Of a stretch of 64,000 nucleotides of DNA, positions 61,709 to 64,000 are shown piece after piece; position 1 is the first letter of the stretch, and each line of letters starts with the position of its first letter. Location of the stretch: contig CM036215.1 in the NCBI GenBank assembly GCA_020631735.1, positions 17,510,346 through 17,574,345 on the forward strand. Reading direction: 5' to 3'. Both the position numbers and the translations under genes were made by a program. This DNA comes from Saccharum officinarum. Taxonomy: Eukaryota > Streptophyta > Magnoliopsida > Poales > Poaceae. The notes under the pieces were generated by a model. The model did not search any database and was not told the origin of the DNA. It saw only the letters and a program-made list of their open reading frames with translations.

Positions 61709-62607
61709 CCAGAATTACCCTTTGGCAGAGCCACTGTATATGCCTTGCGAAACTCTGTCTTCACTAGCGCCTTCTTTTGCGGGGGACAGAATTTAGCACT
61801 TGTGGAAGGAGGGTGAGGAGGAGCCCTTGGTGCAGCTGGAGCTCGGGACTGTGAAGCACCTGCCTCAAGTGCCCTCTTGCGGCTCTTAGAAGCAGCATAG
61901 ATAGAGTTATTGTTTTCTTGAGTCAGAGCGTCACTAATAAAATCATTGAAAGTAGTACATTTGCTAGTGCCCATGGTTTTCATCAGCTTTGGACCGAGGC
62001 CACGCTTGAAGCTAGCAATCTTCTTAGCATCAGTATCCACAAACTCAGTTGCATACCTTGCAAGATTGTTAAAGGCTTGCAGGTAGCCCGTCAAACTCTT
62101 ATTGCCCTAGTTTAACCTCATGAACTTAGTGTGCTTTATCACCATCAAACCTAGAGGAATGTAATTCCCACAAAAAGCAGTTTTAAACTGGTCCCAAGCG
62201 ATCGAAACATTAGGAGGCAACGTGGAGCAGTAGTGACTCCACCAGATACCAACCGGGCCATGTAGTTGGTGGGAAGCATACTCAGTTTTCAGCTCCTCAG
62301 TCAGACGAAGCAGATGGAACTTCTGCTCAATGGTATTCAACCACTCATCAGCTTGCAGAGGTTCCTCTGCCTCCTTAAAGAGCGGGGGCTTGGTATCCAG
62401 AAACTCCTTGAAGTCACTATGCTGATTTGGTGTCGGTCCCTGACGACCCTGGCGAGCATCCCGGTCGACCAGTTGGCACATAGCGTCTGCTAACATGCGC
62501 TGACCTTCAACCATCATCTGCATCAATTCTACCGGAGTGGGTGGTGGAGGAGGGGGTGGCTGTTCCTCATCCTCAACGCCATGACCACGACGGAGGTTGT
62601 ACGCCAT
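61709..62607 (-). pseudogene. Tekay-type gag, one in-frame stop, split by the SIRE-type element
   Basis: ATG at 62607 (MAYNLRRGHG) directly follows TTTTGCAG, a possible splice acceptor. There is a proline run at residues 21-26, then the retrotransposon gag region ADEWLNTIEQKFHLLRLTEE and GIWWSHYCSTLPPN. A TAG at 62107-62109 replaces a codon one change from CAG; the same frame then continues (GNKSLTGYLQAFNNLARYAT) through a proline-rich, basic linker to the insertion point at 61704. The zinc knuckle and pol resume at 52588 across the 9.1-kb nested element. Confidence 0.88.
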
Positions 62608-63288
62608 CTGCAAAATGCATAGCCAATGAGCACTGACGCTGTGGGAAATTTGTAGATGAATTATGTAAATATGCCAAACTGATTTTATTAGAAATGAATT
62701 CGCAAACAATCAAGGCATAGTAATTCATCACAACCACACAAACTCATCAAGTGCACCAATTGACGCAATTACGCAATGAGCATAACAACAAGATATCTCC
62801 AGATGAAAAGATGAAATTTATTAATGGCTCGCATGTAGAGAGCACAAACGTGACTGGACAAGTTACATCGATATCAACGGAATTTCAACCTTCTGTAACG
62901 GTTGTCCAGATTCACTCTAAGCTTCTAGCCAACTAGGAAGGCTAACCAAGAAATGACCACAAGGAGACATCACATCAGCAGGGTTCCATGGTGGATCATG
63001 ACTAGCCACCTCGATACCAGCGTGTACCAAGCAGCACAACCTTATGTCGCACGCCACAGGAGGCCCTCGGTTTCGTCGCGGCACCGAAGGGTGCTAATCG
63101 TGACACCATCACCGAACACAACACAATGAGACATCCATTTGTGACCGAAATTTAACACGTTCAACTAACATCCAGGATAGCATAGGGTTCGAAATTACAT
63201 CCCAAAAGCTAAGTTATTACAAAGCCTCACTCCCACACAAGGAGGGTACAAAAGATAACTCTAGCGTTATAGCTAGTCAACGACTACT
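62608..63288 (-). other. ORF1-gag intergenic part of the Tekay-type element
   Basis: Non-coding spacer of about 680 bp between ORF1 and gag. No open frame or repeat is recognised. It could hold an intron, because both ORFs start just after CAG. Confidence 0.5.
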
Positions 63289-63891
63289 CTAAGCATCATC
63301 CTCGGAGTCAGTGTCGAAGATCTCCCCACCATCCTCATCACTAACAGGCTCTAACTCCTCCTCTTCTTCTTCTTCTTCTTCTTCTTCTTGTGGAACATCA
63401 TGTGGCCCATTGACCTCCACGTTATCATCGTCTTCAGCCATGAAGACTCTAGAGCCCATCTCCTCATCCTCGTTATTGTCATGAGGAAGCAGAGGATTGA
63501 GCTGGTTGTTGAGGCGGTGCACTTCCTCATGAAGATTGTCATTGTATTCTTCTGCAGCTTCAATCCGTTGCTTAAGCTCCACCTGACGAGCTCTCAGGAC
63601 GTTCTCTTCGTGCCAGGCTTCATCCCGCTGGTTCATCACATGGACCAGCATGCGCTGACAGTTGTGATTTGCCACAGTCAACCTCTGGACTACAAGTGTC
63701 TCCTGATCTCTGTCATGTATCACTTGCTCTAGCTGTTGCTGAGCCGCATTTCTAGCAGCAGTCACCTCAGCCAACTCGGCCCTCAACCTTTCCGCCTCGG
63801 TAGGCTCAGGGCGGGGCTCACGTGGAGCAAGCTGGTGACGAGGTGCCCTGCCTCTAGTGGACTTACGAGCGGTCCTCTTGGTGCGAACCAT
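63289..63891 (-). CDS. Tekay-element ORF1: histone H3-tail-like N-terminus, coiled coil, acidic C-terminus
   Basis: A complete 200-residue frame upstream of gag. After Met1, the stretch VRTKRTARKSTRGRAPRHQL matches the histone H3 N-terminus (known sequence) at 15 of 20 positions, or 16 of 21 including the next Ala. It keeps RTK around H3K4 and TARKST around H3K9/S10. Val2 would allow Met removal, leaving the tail free at the same register as H3. Residues 32-130 are Glu/Gln/Arg/Leu-rich with heptad-like spacing (RLRAELAEV, QRIEAAEEYND), a likely coiled coil. Residues 145-200 are strongly acidic with a run of about 11 Glu coded by GAA/GAG repeats (63358-63390). There is no histone fold, so it is not an H3 gene. 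The ATG follows CTACAG, possibly a splice acceptor. Function unknown; an adaptor or chromatin mimic is my inference. Confidence 0.85.
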   Translation of the reverse strand: MVRTKRTARKSTRGRAPRHQLAPREPRPEPTEAERLRAELAEVTAARNAAQQQLEQVIHDRDQETLVVQRLTVANHNCQRMLVHVMNQRDEAWHEENVLRARQVELKQRIEAAEEYNDNLHEEVHRLNNQLNPLLPHDNNEDEEMGSRVFMAEDDDNVEVNGPHDVPQEEEEEEEEEEELEPVSDEDGGEIFDTDSEDDA

Positions 63892-64000
63892 CTGTAGCAA
63901 CAAGACATGACTTACAGTGAGGATAATTTAGGGGATACGAAATTTAATTTAGTCGGGACCAATGAAATTTTTAAGGAGGGAGTAAAATGCAATGTATGAC
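63892..64000 (-). other. Leader of the right Tekay-type element, runs out of window
   Basis: Non-coding, similar in kind to 44642-44700. The element's 5' LTR must lie right of 64000. Confidence 0.6.

Noticed and set aside
63830..63891. A histone H3 gene
   Set aside because: Only the tail matches; the rest is coiled coil and acidic sequence with no histone-fold helices, and it lies in a Gypsy element upstream of gag.

Overview
This window looks like a scaffold from a large, repeat-rich grass genome. I infer a panicoid/andropogonoid grass such as Saccharum, Miscanthus or Sorghum, from GC-rich first exons, Tourist/Stowaway-type MITEs, SIRE-type Copia and Tekay-type Gypsy elements and GT-AG introns. 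Species cannot be fixed from sequence alone. Two runs of exactly 100 N (13215-13314 and 43358-43457) are scaffold gaps of unknown true size.

I can support three cellular genes. (1) 3343-6055, minus: an 8-exon CDK-like Ser/Thr kinase with an N-terminal MGC acylation signal. (2) 8158-10251, minus: an intronless organelle-type PPR protein. (3) 30821-35497, plus: a 4-exon PP2C phosphatase, with MITEs in two introns and a TATA box at 30667. They share no pathway that the sequence shows; they are gene islands between transposons.

The rest is mostly nested retrotransposons. 1-2903: a SIRE-type LTR inserted into a Copia pol remnant that lies next to the kinase 3' UTR. 13315-23675: a minus-strand SIRE-type element with broken gag and pol, whose LTR (20460-22176) also abuts the 3' end of a second, truncated SIRE-type element. 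25803-28191: a solo LTR with a perfect 5-bp target duplication. 40481-43357: LTR-like Gypsy sequence holding a deletion-derivative Copia. 43458-64000: two minus-strand Tekay-type chromoviruses sharing one 3.66-kb LTR (45428-49091); the right-hand one was split in gag by a plus-strand SIRE-type element (52594-61703) that keeps a roughly 1000-codon open pol.

The most unusual observation is ORF1 of the Tekay-type element (63289-63891). Its first 21 residues after Met match the histone H3 tail at 16 positions, keeping the H3K4 and H3K9 contexts, and are followed by a coiled coil and an acidic tail, with no histone fold. A decayed relative at 43681-44641 keeps the same tail-coding sequence. The same element has a degraded chromodomain behind integrase, a domain class that binds the H3 tail. 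A second theme is a dense array of the GACCGGACGCG / CGCGTCCGGTC palindromic motif just upstream of the TATA box in every SIRE-type LTR here.
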